Program-made: the position numbers and the translations under genes
Part shown: positions 16,791-25,608 of the stretch, piece by piece
Numbering within the stretch: position 1 is the first letter of the stretch
Layout of the letters: each line of letters begins with the position of its first letter
The notes under the pieces: generated by a model
What the model was told of the DNA's origin: nothing
Seen by the model: the letters and a program-made list of their open reading frames with translations, nothing else
Databases searched by the model: none
Source of the DNA: Bacteriovorax stolpii
GTDB lineage: Bacteria; Bdellovibrionota; Bacteriovoracia; Bacteriovoracales; Bacteriovoracaceae
Assembly (NCBI GenBank): GCA_945883845.1
Contig: CAMCYI010000005.1
Coordinates: 112,754 to 176,753 of the forward strand
Length of the DNA: 64,000 bases
Reading direction: 5' to 3'

Positions 16791-18269
16791 TTACAACACA
16801 TTTGCTTTTGTGACAACTTTTGCTTTGTTGTTAAGGGCCTTAAGTACATCTTCACGAACTTTACGCGCAAATAATTGATTTTGGCTGGTAACTTCCGTTT
16901 TGAGAGCTTCCGGAGTTAAGTCCGCAGTGGTTCCTTTACGTTCAGTTACTTTCACAAGGTAGATCATTCCGGCATTTCCGAGATTAACAACTGAATCAGC
17001 TGTTGCGTTCGAAATCTTCGCCATCTGGTCCGGGCCCAGTGTGCTGCCGGCAAGGGTTTGCTCGTACATGTTCACATCAGTATTTTTGTAAAACTGACCA
17101 TCAACTTTCTTCGCAGTCTGTTCAACTGTCTCAAGATCGTTAGAGGCAAGTGCCTTCGTGAGTCTTTCTTCTTCAGACTTCAAGAGCTTGTCGAGATCTG
17201 TTGCTTTCGTCTGCTGGATAGCGAGACGAGCGAGTTCAGATTTAACGCTATCGAAAGTTTGTTTTTCTTCAGCTTTTCTGTCTTCGACATAAATCAGGTG
17301 GTAACCAAACTGAGTTTTAACAGGATCTGAGATTTCACCTTTTTTCATCTTAAACGCAACAGCATCGAATTCAGGGACCATTCGACCACGAGAGAACCAT
17401 CCGAGTTCGCCACCGTTTGATTTACCTGTTGGATCCTCAGTTTCTTTTGTCGCAATCTGCTGGAAGTTTTTCGCATTCACCTGAGTTTTGAGGGCCTTGA
17501 TTTTATCGAGGGCCTTCGCATCTTCGCCCTGAATAAGGATGTGGCGAGCTTTCACTTCTTCAGCTTTTTGGTATTTGCTGAGATTCTCTGTGTAGCTAGC
17601 CTGGAGTTTTTCAAGATTAGCTTTATCAGCGAGATATTTATTTACATCATCTTCAGAAACAGAAATCAATGGAGAGAGTGAATGACGGTTGATCTTCACA
17701 CCCTGGATCGTCACGACATTATTTTTGAATTTTAAAACATCTCTGACATGACCTTCAGAAACAATCGTTGTGTTGAAAAGCTCGTCGATTTTTTTCTGCT
17801 TGAGATCGTTGCCGACAAGTTCTTCAAATTGAGTCGGAGTATAACCATTTGACTGCAGAGCGTTGCGGTAAAGATTCACATCAAACTGCTCTTTGGTTTT
17901 GAAATACGGCATATTTTTGATTTCCGATTTCACTTCTTCCAATGACACAACGAATCCCGTCTTGTCGGCCATATTAAGAACGAGTTTTTGTTTGATCAGG
18001 TTGTCCAGAACACTGCTTTTGATCCCCATTTCCTGAAGCTGCTTCTCAGTAATGTTCCCACCCATCATCTGGTTAAAGAATTCAACCTGACGGGAAAGAG
18101 CTACCTGGAACTCTTTTGTCGTGATCGGTGTGCCGTCGACACTTGCTACATCTTTTGAACTTCCCAGAGAGAAATTATCAAAATTTGAGAAGAGAAAGCT
18201 GGCCGTAATGATCAGAAAGAGAAAGCTCAGAATGAAATAGGAAACCCTGCTCGCGAATGCGTTTTTCAT
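16791..18269 (-). CDS. PpiD/SurA-like membrane-anchored peptidyl-prolyl isomerase
   Basis: A periplasmic foldase of 492 residues. One N-terminal membrane segment (about residues 8-30) is followed by a SurA_N-like chaperone region. A single parvulin domain (KARHILIQGEDAKA to TQFGYHLIYVEDR, about 235-330) comes next, then a long C-terminal chaperone region. Start ATG 18269 is chosen for its AAAGGA site; an upstream ATG would add nine residues. It probably helps fold exported and outer-membrane proteins, which suits the many secreted products nearby. Confidence 0.86.
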   Translation of the reverse strand: MKNAFASRVSYFILSFLFLIITASFLFSNFDNFSLGSSKDVASVDGTPITTKEFQVALSRQVEFFNQMMGGNITEKQLQEMGIKSSVLDNLIKQKLVLNMADKTGFVVSLEEVKSEIKNMPYFKTKEQFDVNLYRNALQSNGYTPTQFEELVGNDLKQKKIDELFNTTIVSEGHVRDVLKFKNNVVTIQGVKINRHSLSPLISVSEDDVNKYLADKANLEKLQASYTENLSKYQKAEEVKARHILIQGEDAKALDKIKALKTQVNAKNFQQIATKETEDPTGKSNGGELGWFSRGRMVPEFDAVAFKMKKGEISDPVKTQFGYHLIYVEDRKAEEKQTFDSVKSELARLAIQQTKATDLDKLLKSEEERLTKALASNDLETVEQTAKKVDGQFYKNTDVNMYEQTLAGSTLGPDQMAKISNATADSVVNLGNAGMIYLVKVTERKGTTADLTPEALKTEVTSQNQLFARKVREDVLKALNNKAKVVTKANVL

Positions 18270-18350
18270 ATGTGTCCTTTGAACAAAATAGTGCAAGTCA
18301 TTTTATCGGGTGAAGACGGGTGAGGTCAAAGACTTTTCCTCGAAACTTGA

Positions 18351-18379
18351 TTGGCGTGAAGCGAGAATTCGTTTACTCT
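18351..18379 (+). promoter_or_regulatory. Candidate sigma-70-type promoter for the mre operon
   Basis: TTGGCG at 18351-18356 and TACTCT at 18374-18379 are separated by 17 bases, 34 bases before the mreC TTG start. There is no experimental support. Confidence 0.4.
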
Positions 18380-18412
18380 AGATGGATAAGTTTGCAAACA
18401 AGGGCTTAAAGC

Positions 18413-19315
18413 TTGAAACTGATCAATGAGTCTTCGAAGACTAAAATTGTCAATAACCTGATTGTCGCCATTCTCGCCGTCTATGGCATTTCGCAGAAAC
18501 GCTTCAATATGGGTGAACCGACTCTCTTCAACGCCCTCGTCACGGAAATCATCGCTCCTGTTCAGGAAGGGATCGCGAGTTCGAAGAAAAACGTTTCTTC
18601 CCTCTGGGAAAACTACCTGATGATCGTCAATACTTCGAAAGAAAACACCGTTTTGAAGAAGCAAATTTCCCGCCTTGGAAGTGATCTCACTTCGATGGAA
18701 GAAATCCGCAAAGAAAACTTGCGCCTGAAGCAACTGCTGAATTTCTCTGATGGTATTTCGCCTCAGCGTGTTCTCGCACAGGTCGTTGGCTGGGATTCGG
18801 CGAACGAATTCAAAGTCATTCGTCTCAACAAGGGCAGTTCGCAGGGGATCAAAGTGATGTCACCTGTCATCACGGATCATGGCCTTGTGGGTTATGTTTA
18901 CCGCGTGACTGAAAATTACTCTGACGTTCTCACCATTCTCGACCAGAACAACCGTGTCGACGTCGTTGTGGAGCGCACGCGCACTCACGGTATCGTCGAA
19001 GGTGTTTTCAATTTCAAATGCGCTCTCAAGTACATTATGAGAAACGAGCCGGTAGAAGTGGGCGACAAGCTCATCACTGCAGGAGTCGGCGGCATTTATC
19101 CAAAAGGTGTGAAGGTCGGGATGATCACAGATATCTCGAAAGAAAATTTCGGAATGACTCTCTCTCTTGAAGTCATCCCTAGTGTGGACTTCGACAAACT
19201 TGAAGAAGTTCTCGTCCTGATTCCTCTTGAAGAGGGCCGGGGTCAGGCCCAGGAAGCTGCTCCGGTTCCGACCGGTCCCGCTAAAGAGACTGTGATCACG
19301 GAGAAAAAATCATGA
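18413..19315 (+). CDS. mreC: MreC, rod shape-determining protein
   Basis: MreC is the periplasmic scaffold of the elongasome. The 300-residue product has an N-terminal membrane helix (about 13-30), a coiled coil around 65-110 and the MreC beta domains (RVLAQVVGWDSANEFKVIRL, GLVGYVYRVTENYSDVLTIL, AGVGGIYPKGVKVGMI). Start is TTG at 18413 with AAGGG upstream. It overlaps mreD by 4 bases. mreB is not in the window. Confidence 0.95.
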   Translation: MKLINESSKTKIVNNLIVAILAVYGISQKRFNMGEPTLFNALVTEIIAPVQEGIASSKKNVSSLWENYLMIVNTSKENTVLKKQISRLGSDLTSMEEIRKENLRLKQLLNFSDGISPQRVLAQVVGWDSANEFKVIRLNKGSSQGIKVMSPVITDHGLVGYVYRVTENYSDVLTILDQNNRVDVVVERTRTHGIVEGVFNFKCALKYIMRNEPVEVGDKLITAGVGGIYPKGVKVGMITDISKENFGMTLSLEVIPSVDFDKLEEVLVLIPLEEGRGQAQEAAPVPTGPAKETVITEKKS

Positions 19316-19848
19316 AAATGCGTCTCTCACAAATGTTGATTTCTTTTGCGATCACCGTTGCACTCCTGATTGGTCTCGAAATCGTGACTTCAACCGTAAT
19401 GCCGGTGTTCGGCTGGAAAGAATACAGACTTACATTTAACGTCCTTATCATTTTGTTCCTCGCCATCCGCATGGATTCTCCGGGTGTTCCCTGGATGATT
19501 CTCGGACTGCAGATGGTACATTCGATTTTCTCGATTGAAGGTTGGGCACTCGGAACACTTGCTGGTGTGATAGTGATGCTGTCTGCGAATTATCTTAAAG
19601 AGCTTCTTCACCTCACCACTGCTTTCATGACTATGTTGGTAGTTCAGTTCTTCCAGGTGATCTGGTTTATTACTGTGACACTTGTGATCTGTCTGAAGAT
19701 CGGTGACTTCGAAAAATTTGGACTTATTGCGGGAAGCTTTATTCCCGGAAGTATTTTTCTATCTGTTATTTCCCCCATTCTTTTCTGGATGCTCAGCCTG
19801 ATCTGGAAAGTTCCATCTTCTGGTGGTCATCACGGAGTCGAAATTTAA
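19312..19848 (+). CDS. mreD: MreD, rod shape-determining membrane protein
   Basis: A 178-residue, roughly five-helix integral membrane protein between mreC and mrdA, as in the standard elongasome operon. The sequence itself is poorly conserved; position and topology make the call. Its ATG overlaps the mreC stop (ATGA) and its stop directly abuts the mrdA start. Confidence 0.85.
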   Translation: MKMRLSQMLISFAITVALLIGLEIVTSTVMPVFGWKEYRLTFNVLIILFLAIRMDSPGVPWMILGLQMVHSIFSIEGWALGTLAGVIVMLSANYLKELLHLTTAFMTMLVVQFFQVIWFITVTLVICLKIGDFEKFGLIAGSFIPGSIFLSVISPILFWMLSLIWKVPSSGGHHGVEI

Positions 19849-21804
19849 ATGTTCGGAGAAGAAGAACTCGTCAAGATACACAAGGAAAGAGCAACCCTCT
19901 TGTCCTACATCATCACCGCGGCTTTTGGCCTGGTGCTGGCACGTTTGTGGTATCTCCAGGTTTATAAGGGTGAGACTCTTCATAACTACTCCATTCAAAA
20001 CCGTCTGAGAAAAGAAGTCGTGTGGGCACCACGCGGTCTCATATACTCACGGGATGACCAGTTACTCGTGGATAACGTTCCACGTTTCGATGCGATTCTG
20101 ACTCCGCAGTTCCTCATGGATAACGACGTGACACTCGCAAAGCTCGCAAAGATCATGAACGTAGATATTTTAGCGATCCGTGCGATCCTCAAAAAAAATT
20201 CGAATCAGGCAAAATACCGTCCGATCATTGTAAAGAAAAATATTTCTTTTGAAGAGCTCGCCCAGATTGAATCTCAGAACGCCGACCTTCCGGGGATCAG
20301 CGTAGATACATTTATCTCGCGCGAGTATCGCGATAAAGAAATCGGCGCCCATCTTCTCGGATACATCTCAGAAATTTCCCAGATTCAGCTCCCTAAATTA
20401 CGTGAACGTGACCGCCTTGATTACCGTCTCGGTGACTTCATTGGCCAGTTTGGGATCGAAGAACAGCTCGATAAGTACCTGCGCGGAGAAAATGGCCACG
20501 AGTTCGTGGAAGTGGATGCACGCGGAAGAAGAAAACGATACATCAACACTGATAACCTTTTTAAAGGTATCGAAGATGAGAAACCAATCTCGGGCATGAA
20601 CGTGAAGCTTACGATCGACCGTGACATGCAGATCGCAGCTTACAATGCTCTCGAAGGTAAAGTTGGCGGGATCATCGCCATTGATATCGAGTCGGGCCAG
20701 GTTTTAACGATGGTGTCCCGTCCAAGCTTCGATCCTTCTCAGTTCTCCCGCGGGCTGACACCGGAATACTGGCGCACACTTGTGAACAACAAAGAACATC
20801 CTCTGCGCGACAGAAATATCCAGGAACACTTTTCTCCGGGATCAACTTTCAAGGCACTCACTGGTATTGCAGCTTTTGAAGAAGGTGAGATTGACGAGAA
20901 CACAGAAGTTAACTGCGGCGGATCTTTCCGTCTCGGGCGGAAGGTTTATCACTGCTGGAAAAAAGAAGGTCACGGACCCACGACACTCGTGAAAGCGATT
21001 CGTGAATCCTGCAACGTTTACTTCCAGCGTGCGGCCAACCGCATGGACATCGATGACATCGCTAAGTACGCCAAGGCCTTCGGCATGGGTGGACGTACGG
21101 GAATCTCTCTCCCGCGCGAAGTCGCAGGTCTTATTCCGACAAAAGAATGGAAGAAGAAACGTTATGGGCAAGAATGGCAGGCAGGGGAAACTCTCTCGTG
21201 TGCCATCGGACAGTCTTACGTTCTTTCATCAACCATCCAGATGGCAACTGTCTATGCAGCGATTGCAAACGGTGGAAAAATTTATCGTCCATACGTCGTG
21301 AAAGATATCTACGATACAGAAGGCGAACTGGTTAAAACATTCACACCGGAACTTCTCTCAAAGATCAACATGAAGAATGAGAAGACTCTGAAGTTCGTGC
21401 GTGAAGGTCTCTACCAGGTTGTAAACAATCCGAAAGGAACTGCTTTTTACCGTCGCGGTCAGGGGATTCAGATGGCCGGAAAAACCGGAACGTCACAGGT
21501 GAAAGGTGCGAGTGCGGATAAGGTTTATCAGAAATGTGAAAACATGGATTACGAATCCCGCCACCACGGTCTCTTTGTAGGATTTGCACCGTATGATCAT
21601 CCAAAGATCGCAGCAGCTGCGATCGTTGAACACGGATGTCACGGATCTTCTGCTGCCACTCCGGTAGTTGAAGCTGTCATTACTCAATATATGAAAAAAT
21701 ATCAGCCTGAGATGTATCTTGAGAATCTCGAGAAAGATAAGAGTGTCCGTGAAAACTGGGTGAAGTCCCTGAAGCCAGCTCCGGTTGATCACGCTGACGA
21801 ATAA
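19849..21804 (+). CDS. mrdA: PBP2, peptidoglycan transpeptidase of the elongasome
   Basis: The 651-residue class B penicillin-binding protein has one N-terminal membrane helix (about 17-36), a dimerisation domain and a transpeptidase domain. The active-site motifs are STFK at 332-335, SCN at 387-389 and KTG at 545-547. All three are intact. It cross-links side-wall peptidoglycan with RodA, encoded next. Length is normal for PBP2. Confidence 0.96.
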   Translation: MFGEEELVKIHKERATLLSYIITAAFGLVLARLWYLQVYKGETLHNYSIQNRLRKEVVWAPRGLIYSRDDQLLVDNVPRFDAILTPQFLMDNDVTLAKLAKIMNVDILAIRAILKKNSNQAKYRPIIVKKNISFEELAQIESQNADLPGISVDTFISREYRDKEIGAHLLGYISEISQIQLPKLRERDRLDYRLGDFIGQFGIEEQLDKYLRGENGHEFVEVDARGRRKRYINTDNLFKGIEDEKPISGMNVKLTIDRDMQIAAYNALEGKVGGIIAIDIESGQVLTMVSRPSFDPSQFSRGLTPEYWRTLVNNKEHPLRDRNIQEHFSPGSTFKALTGIAAFEEGEIDENTEVNCGGSFRLGRKVYHCWKKEGHGPTTLVKAIRESCNVYFQRAANRMDIDDIAKYAKAFGMGGRTGISLPREVAGLIPTKEWKKKRYGQEWQAGETLSCAIGQSYVLSSTIQMATVYAAIANGGKIYRPYVVKDIYDTEGELVKTFTPELLSKINMKNEKTLKFVREGLYQVVNNPKGTAFYRRGQGIQMAGKTGTSQVKGASADKVYQKCENMDYESRHHGLFVGFAPYDHPKIAAAAIVEHGCHGSSAATPVVEAVITQYMKKYQPEMYLENLEKDKSVRENWVKSLKPAPVDHADE

Positions 21805-21814
21805 CAGGAATTAA

Positions 21815-22927
21815 ATGAATCAGACGCTGTTACAATTTTTAAAACGATACGACTTCAGCTTCCTGGGTTCCATGGCCGCGATCTTTCTCGTGGGTGTACT
21901 GAATCTTTATTCAGCGACTCATTCCCAGCAGCACGAAGGTCTTGATTCACTTTATAAATCACAGGTCCTTTGGTTCTTTATTTCTACTTGTGTGGCGATT
22001 GGAATCAGTTTTATTAATCCTAAGACAATTGAGCGTGTTTCCTACATTGGCTACATCGTGACTCTCTTCCTCGTTTTCCTCGTGCTTCTCATGGGTAAAG
22101 TGGGTATGGGTGCCCAGCGCTGGCTCGTGATCGGCCCGATCCGGATGCAGCCTTCAGAGTTCATGAAAATGGGACTCGTTCTTGCCCTCGCAAGATTCTT
22201 TACGAAAGTGAATCCTGAACGTCAGCTCGGCTTTAAAGAACTTATCATTCCCGGCATCATTACGTTGATTCCTGCCGTTATGGTTATTGTTCAGCCCGAT
22301 CTTGGAACAGGAATGCTCCTTCTCTTTATCTTCGCGATGATGATTTTTTATAAGCGCCTGCGCTGGAAGACGATCGCCACTCTTGGCATCATCAGTCTGG
22401 TTTCAGGGGTGTTGATGTATAACTTTGGACTCAAGGAATATCAGAGAAAACGTATTCATACATTTATCGACCCTTATGAAGATGCGAAGGGGTCTGGATA
22501 CAATGCCATTCAATCTGAGATCGCGATTGGTTCAGGTCGATTATTCGGTAAAGGATTTAAAAATTCTTCTCAAGCATCATTAAACTATCTCCCTGAGAAC
22601 CATACCGATTTTGTGTTCGCTATCTTCAATGAAGAACACGGCTTCTTCGGATCGGTATTTCTGATCATTCTCTACCTGGTCTTTTTCATGCGGCTTATCT
22701 GGCTGGCGACTTCGGTCCAGAGGTTCTTCGACTCAGTTTTGATTATAGGAATTATGTCGATCTTCTTCTGGCACACCTTCATTAACATGGCGATGGTGTC
22801 AGGGCTTCTTCCGATTGTGGGAATTCCCTTACCACTGATGAGTTACGGGGGGTCGAGTATGTTGACCTTCGGGGTGGGTGCGGGACTAGCGACATCGATT
22901 TCTAATTCGAGAAACTTCTTCAACTAA
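21815..22927 (+). CDS. rodA: RodA, peptidoglycan glycosyltransferase
   Basis: A 370-residue SEDS-family protein with about ten membrane helices. Conserved sites include GAQRWLVIGPIRMQPSEFMK, VQPDLGTG and PENHTDFVFA, and the C-terminal PLMSYGGSSM. It polymerises glycan strands from lipid II with PBP2. AGGA lies 5 bases before the ATG. It ends the mre operon at a strong terminator. Confidence 0.96.
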   Translation: MNQTLLQFLKRYDFSFLGSMAAIFLVGVLNLYSATHSQQHEGLDSLYKSQVLWFFISTCVAIGISFINPKTIERVSYIGYIVTLFLVFLVLLMGKVGMGAQRWLVIGPIRMQPSEFMKMGLVLALARFFTKVNPERQLGFKELIIPGIITLIPAVMVIVQPDLGTGMLLLFIFAMMIFYKRLRWKTIATLGIISLVSGVLMYNFGLKEYQRKRIHTFIDPYEDAKGSGYNAIQSEIAIGSGRLFGKGFKNSSQASLNYLPENHTDFVFAIFNEEHGFFGSVFLIILYLVFFMRLIWLATSVQRFFDSVLIIGIMSIFFWHTFINMAMVSGLLPIVGIPLPLMSYGGSSMLTFGVGAGLATSISNSRNFFN

Positions 22928-22955
22928 AAAAAGGGCCTGCGGGCCCTTTTTTATT
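22926..22955. terminator. Bidirectional terminator after rodA
   Basis: AAAAAAAGGGCC-TGCG-GGCCCTTTTTT: the A run upstream and T run downstream let it act on both strands. It would serve rodA and also the minus-strand frame-disrupted gene ending at 22985. Confidence 0.85.
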
Positions 22956-22984
22956 TAAGGTATAACCACTTTTTATTCTGGATT

Positions 22985-23312
22985 TTACTTAAGAGAAAAG
23001 AAGTTGTGCCATGAAACCATGGCCAATAGAAGCATCTGTGTCCAGGGTGCCAGACGTAGAAGTACGGAGTAGCCAAATCCCCAGGTATCATGTGGCAATT
23101 TCGGAAAGATATAGTGGGGACCGTATACCTTCGACAGCAAGATGTAGGATTGATAAAAATCTCTCTTCTCTTCTCTTTTCTCCTGAGGCTTTGCCGAAAA
23201 TTTTATTTTTTTACAAAAAGAGAGATGCGAGACCCAGTAATGTCAGGGCGATCGTGAAGATTACGAAGGTGGCTCCCTGATCCATAAGAAGAGTTTGAAC
23301 AATTCTGAGCAT
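22985..23312 (-). pseudogene. Frame-disrupted small membrane protein gene
   Basis: On the minus strand ATG at 23312 opens a 33-codon frame with a clean membrane helix (ATFVIFTIALTLLGLASLFL), ending TAA at 23211. Skipping one T in the T5 run at 23219-23215 joins it to a second open frame. That frame runs on through a charged linker (KPQEKREEKRDF) and a Trp/His-rich segment (KVYGPHYIFPKLPHDTWG). It then has a second hydrophobic helix and ends at 22985, just before the bidirectional terminator. The joined product would be about 108 residues. No Shine-Dalgarno is visible. It could be a pseudogene, a sequencing error, programmed frameshifting, or chance. Confidence 0.35.
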
Positions 23313-23331
23313 GAATTATTATGACAGGCAG

Positions 23332-23350
23332 GTGTCTAATTTGTAGACAC
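23332..23350. promoter_or_regulatory. Perfect inverted repeat GTGTCTA-N5-TAGACAC
   Basis: Seven-base arms around ATTTG form a perfect dyad between the divergent 23312 (minus) and 23441 (plus) starts. It fits the TGTCTAA-N5-(A/T)GACAC element on the plus strand and nearly fits on the minus strand, so it may control both directions. Confidence 0.5.
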
Positions 23351-23440
23351 TTTTCCACCCCTTATCTGTTTGATTTTCCACCATAAATTGATGGCCTCTA
23401 ACTTGCGATAGGGATGGGGAACTCTGGATAAAGGGAAGAC

Positions 23441-23632
23441 ATGAAATTGTTTGTATTATTTTTAGGCCTCGCATTCACTATCAGTGGCTGGACATCTACT
23501 CAGGTCATCTCCGTGAAGGATCGCTTGCGCTACGAATTGTGGTACGAAGGGATTTCTCCCCAGAAGAAAGTCATGAAGGCCCAGCGTCGTCAGATGCCAG
23601 AAGAGCTCGCCCGTCCCCTTCGAAAAATGTGA
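23441..23632 (+). CDS. Small exported basic protein of unknown function
   Basis: A 63-residue protein with a short signal-like N-terminus (MKLFVLFLGLAFTISGW) and a basic mature part (KAQRRQMPEEL). AGGGA precedes the ATG by 6 bases. There is no recognised family. The dyad element lies 91 bases upstream. It could be a secreted peptide or a single-helix membrane protein. Confidence 0.55.
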   Translation: MKLFVLFLGLAFTISGWTSTQVISVKDRLRYELWYEGISPQKKVMKAQRRQMPEELARPLRKM

Positions 23633-23672
23633 TTTGAACTTCCAGAAGCATATAGTATGATAGTAAGACTAT

Positions 23673-24128
23673 ATGAAAAGAATAGCCAACATTGGAAGTT
23701 TGCTTAAAAAAATCTACCGCGTTTACTCCATCGAGCTCATCAAAGAATTACAGAGCCGCGGATTCAACGACCTGAGACCAAGCTTCCTCGAAATTCTCAT
23801 GTACCTCACAGAAAATGACGGGCCATCCATCAAGATGATCGGTCGCGCCTGCGGCCTTAAAAAACAGACCATGACATCTCACCTTAACGAGCTTGAAAAA
23901 CGCGGCTACATCAAGCGTGCGGTCTCTGAGCACGACAAGCGCGAGCAGTTGGTGTTCCTAACGGACTACGGAGAAAAATTTAAATTGAACCTCCTCCAGG
24001 TCACCAACGATCTTGAGCGACATTACACGACTAAGCTCGGAGAAGTGGAGCTTGATCGTGTTGAGATGATGCTTGATAATCTTTATCGCGAACTGCTTGA
24101 GAGCCAGAAGAAAGGTTCTTTGATTTAA
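23673..24128 (+). CDS. MarR-family transcriptional regulator
   Basis: The 151-residue protein has the winged-helix pattern of MarR: IKMIGRACGLKKQTMTSHL as the recognition helix region, then LEKRGYIKRAVSEHDKREQL with the DxR wing. Flanking dimerisation helices are also present. It probably represses a nearby or own promoter; the ligand is unknown. Its stop directly abuts the flagellin stop on the other strand. Confidence 0.88.
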   Translation: MKRIANIGSLLKKIYRVYSIELIKELQSRGFNDLRPSFLEILMYLTENDGPSIKMIGRACGLKKQTMTSHLNELEKRGYIKRAVSEHDKREQLVFLTDYGEKFKLNLLQVTNDLERHYTTKLGEVELDRVEMMLDNLYRELLESQKKGSLI

Positions 24129-24950
24129 TCAGGCGAGAAGTTTCAGAGCGTTTTGACCAAGGTTATTGGCCTGAGTAAGAATTCCTGAAGTCGCCTGCAT
24201 ACGAAGTTCCCCGCGCATTTTTTCAGACGTTTCATAGGCCATATCCGAATCCATCATGCGTGACTGTGTATCTGCACTATGAATGTTTGATTCAGTGAGG
24301 TTGCTCACAGAAGACTGAAGGCGATTCTGTATCGCGCCTGAAAAAGCGCGTTTTGAAGTGAGATTTCCGATCGCAACATCGAGTTGGCCGAGATTGTTTT
24401 GCGCCTGATCTTTTGATGAAAGACCCGTATCAATTGTTCCCAGGCGTTTTTCATCCACCATCATCTGGTCAGGAGAGAGTTCGAAACGGGAATTCGAGTC
24501 TGCATGAATTCCGATCTGGAAGTCGCGCTTGTCCCCACCCGACAGAAGTTTTCTTCCATTGAATTCAGAAACCTGTGAGAGACGGTCCATTTCGCTTCTC
24601 AGTTGCATGTATTCGAGATTAAGCATCTCTCTTTGAGGAGCATCGAGAATATCTGTTGAGGCCTGAACCGAAAGCTCGCGAAGCCGGGTGAGGATGGAAC
24701 TCATCTCGTTCATCGACCCTTCTGCGACCTGCATTTCGGAGATGGCGTCGTTACCATTCCGGATGGCCTGCAAACCAGATCTGCGGTTGGCGTTGATCTT
24801 GGTGCCCATGGCGAGTGAAGCAGCATCGTCCGCAGCTGAGCGAACGCGTGAACCGGCGGAAATATTTCCGGTCGCTTTCTCGACAGTTTTTACGTGTCCA
24901 CCGAGTGCCCTAAGGGCCGACATCGATGAAACGTTCGTGTTTAATCTCAC
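24129..24950 (-). CDS. fliC: Flagellin, short form
   Basis: The 273-residue flagellin has the conserved N-terminal D0/D1 (MRLNTNVSSMSALRALGG) and C-terminal D1/D0 regions (GILTQANNLGQNALKLL) and almost no central variable domain. I chose GTG at 24950 because AAGGAAGA lies 7 bases upstream and MRLNTN is the family start; an upstream ATG at 24983 would add 11 unlikely residues. It stands alone, far from the hook genes. Confidence 0.92.
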   Translation of the reverse strand: MRLNTNVSSMSALRALGGHVKTVEKATGNISAGSRVRSAADDAASLAMGTKINANRRSGLQAIRNGNDAISEMQVAEGSMNEMSSILTRLRELSVQASTDILDAPQREMLNLEYMQLRSEMDRLSQVSEFNGRKLLSGGDKRDFQIGIHADSNSRFELSPDQMMVDEKRLGTIDTGLSSKDQAQNNLGQLDVAIGNLTSKRAFSGAIQNRLQSSVSNLTESNIHSADTQSRMMDSDMAYETSEKMRGELRMQATSGILTQANNLGQNALKLLA

Positions 24951-24977
24951 GAAGGTTCTTCCTTGATCAAAAGACCC

Positions 24978-24991
24978 GCGCATCTATGCGC
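24978..24991 (-). repeat. Leader hairpin GCGCAT-CT-ATGCGC before flagellin
   Basis: Six-base arms with a 2-base centre lie about 28 bases upstream of the flagellin start, in the expected leader RNA. A nearly identical hairpin precedes ssb at 33089. Confidence 0.4.
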
Positions 24992-25049
24992 AGGTTATCC
25001 GTCTGATCGGAGGACCAAATAATTTATGTAGGAAAAAAATGCCGCGAAT

Positions 25050-25568
25050 TTATGCCGACTGACCGGAAACGTCGGAGAATTGAAACCCTTTCCAGTGCTT
25101 GTAGCCACCAGAGATGTTGTTGCAGTTATAGAATCCCTGTTTCACCAGGAACTCACATGCAAGGATAGAGTTCGTGCCGTCTTCGGAGATGATGAAGATC
25201 GGAACAGTCCGGGATTGAATTTCGATGAAGCGATCTGAGAAATCTTCCCAAGGGATATGAATAGCTTCCGGAACCCTTTTAAGGGGACGGAAATCTCCCG
25301 AACTAACATCAATAAAAATGAAATTGAAATCTTCCTGCTGATAGAACTTCCAGGCCTTCTCTGGTGAAAGGTCCTGGTATGTTTTCCCCTGAGCAAGGAA
25401 CTCATCAGAGACATCTTCTTTGTTCTTCAGGCGAATGAGGTGATCTCTCTCTACCTGAATGATTTTTTCCATCTTAGATTCAAGTTCAAAGATCTTGTTT
25501 TCGAGGCGATCAATGTCCTCTTCAAAAACTTGAAGTTGTTCACTGAGACTAAAAGACTTCTTTTTCAT
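25050..25568 (-). CDS. Coiled-coil protein with inactive rhodanese domain
   Basis: Residues 5-50 of this 172-residue protein form a charged coiled coil; residues 70-165 have the rhodanese fold pattern (NFIFIDVSSGDFRPLKRVPEAIHIPWEDF, written here in parts: IDVSSGDF, VPEAIHIPWEDF, ISGGYKHWKGF). In the active loop the usual catalytic Cys is missing (IISEDGTNS). So it is probably a binding or signalling domain rather than a sulphurtransferase. It is soluble and cytoplasmic. Confidence 0.75.
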   Translation of the reverse strand: MKKKSFSLSEQLQVFEEDIDRLENKIFELESKMEKIIQVERDHLIRLKNKEDVSDEFLAQGKTYQDLSPEKAWKFYQQEDFNFIFIDVSSGDFRPLKRVPEAIHIPWEDFSDRFIEIQSRTVPIFIISEDGTNSILACEFLVKQGFYNCNNISGGYKHWKGFQFSDVSGQSA

Positions 25569-25608
25569 AAGACCTCTCTGGACTTCAGTTTACCAGAAAG
25601 GAGCGTGC

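Noticed and set aside
23011..23280. 89-codon plus-strand frame after rodA
   Set aside because: Composition is unlike neighbouring proteins, no ribosome site fits, and the opposite strand gives a better explanation (membrane-protein-like frames ending at the terminator).
24985..25030. Sigma-28 promoter before flagellin
   Set aside because: TACA-N15-TCCGATCA is only a partial match to TAAA-N15-GCCGATAA, and competing alignments exist.
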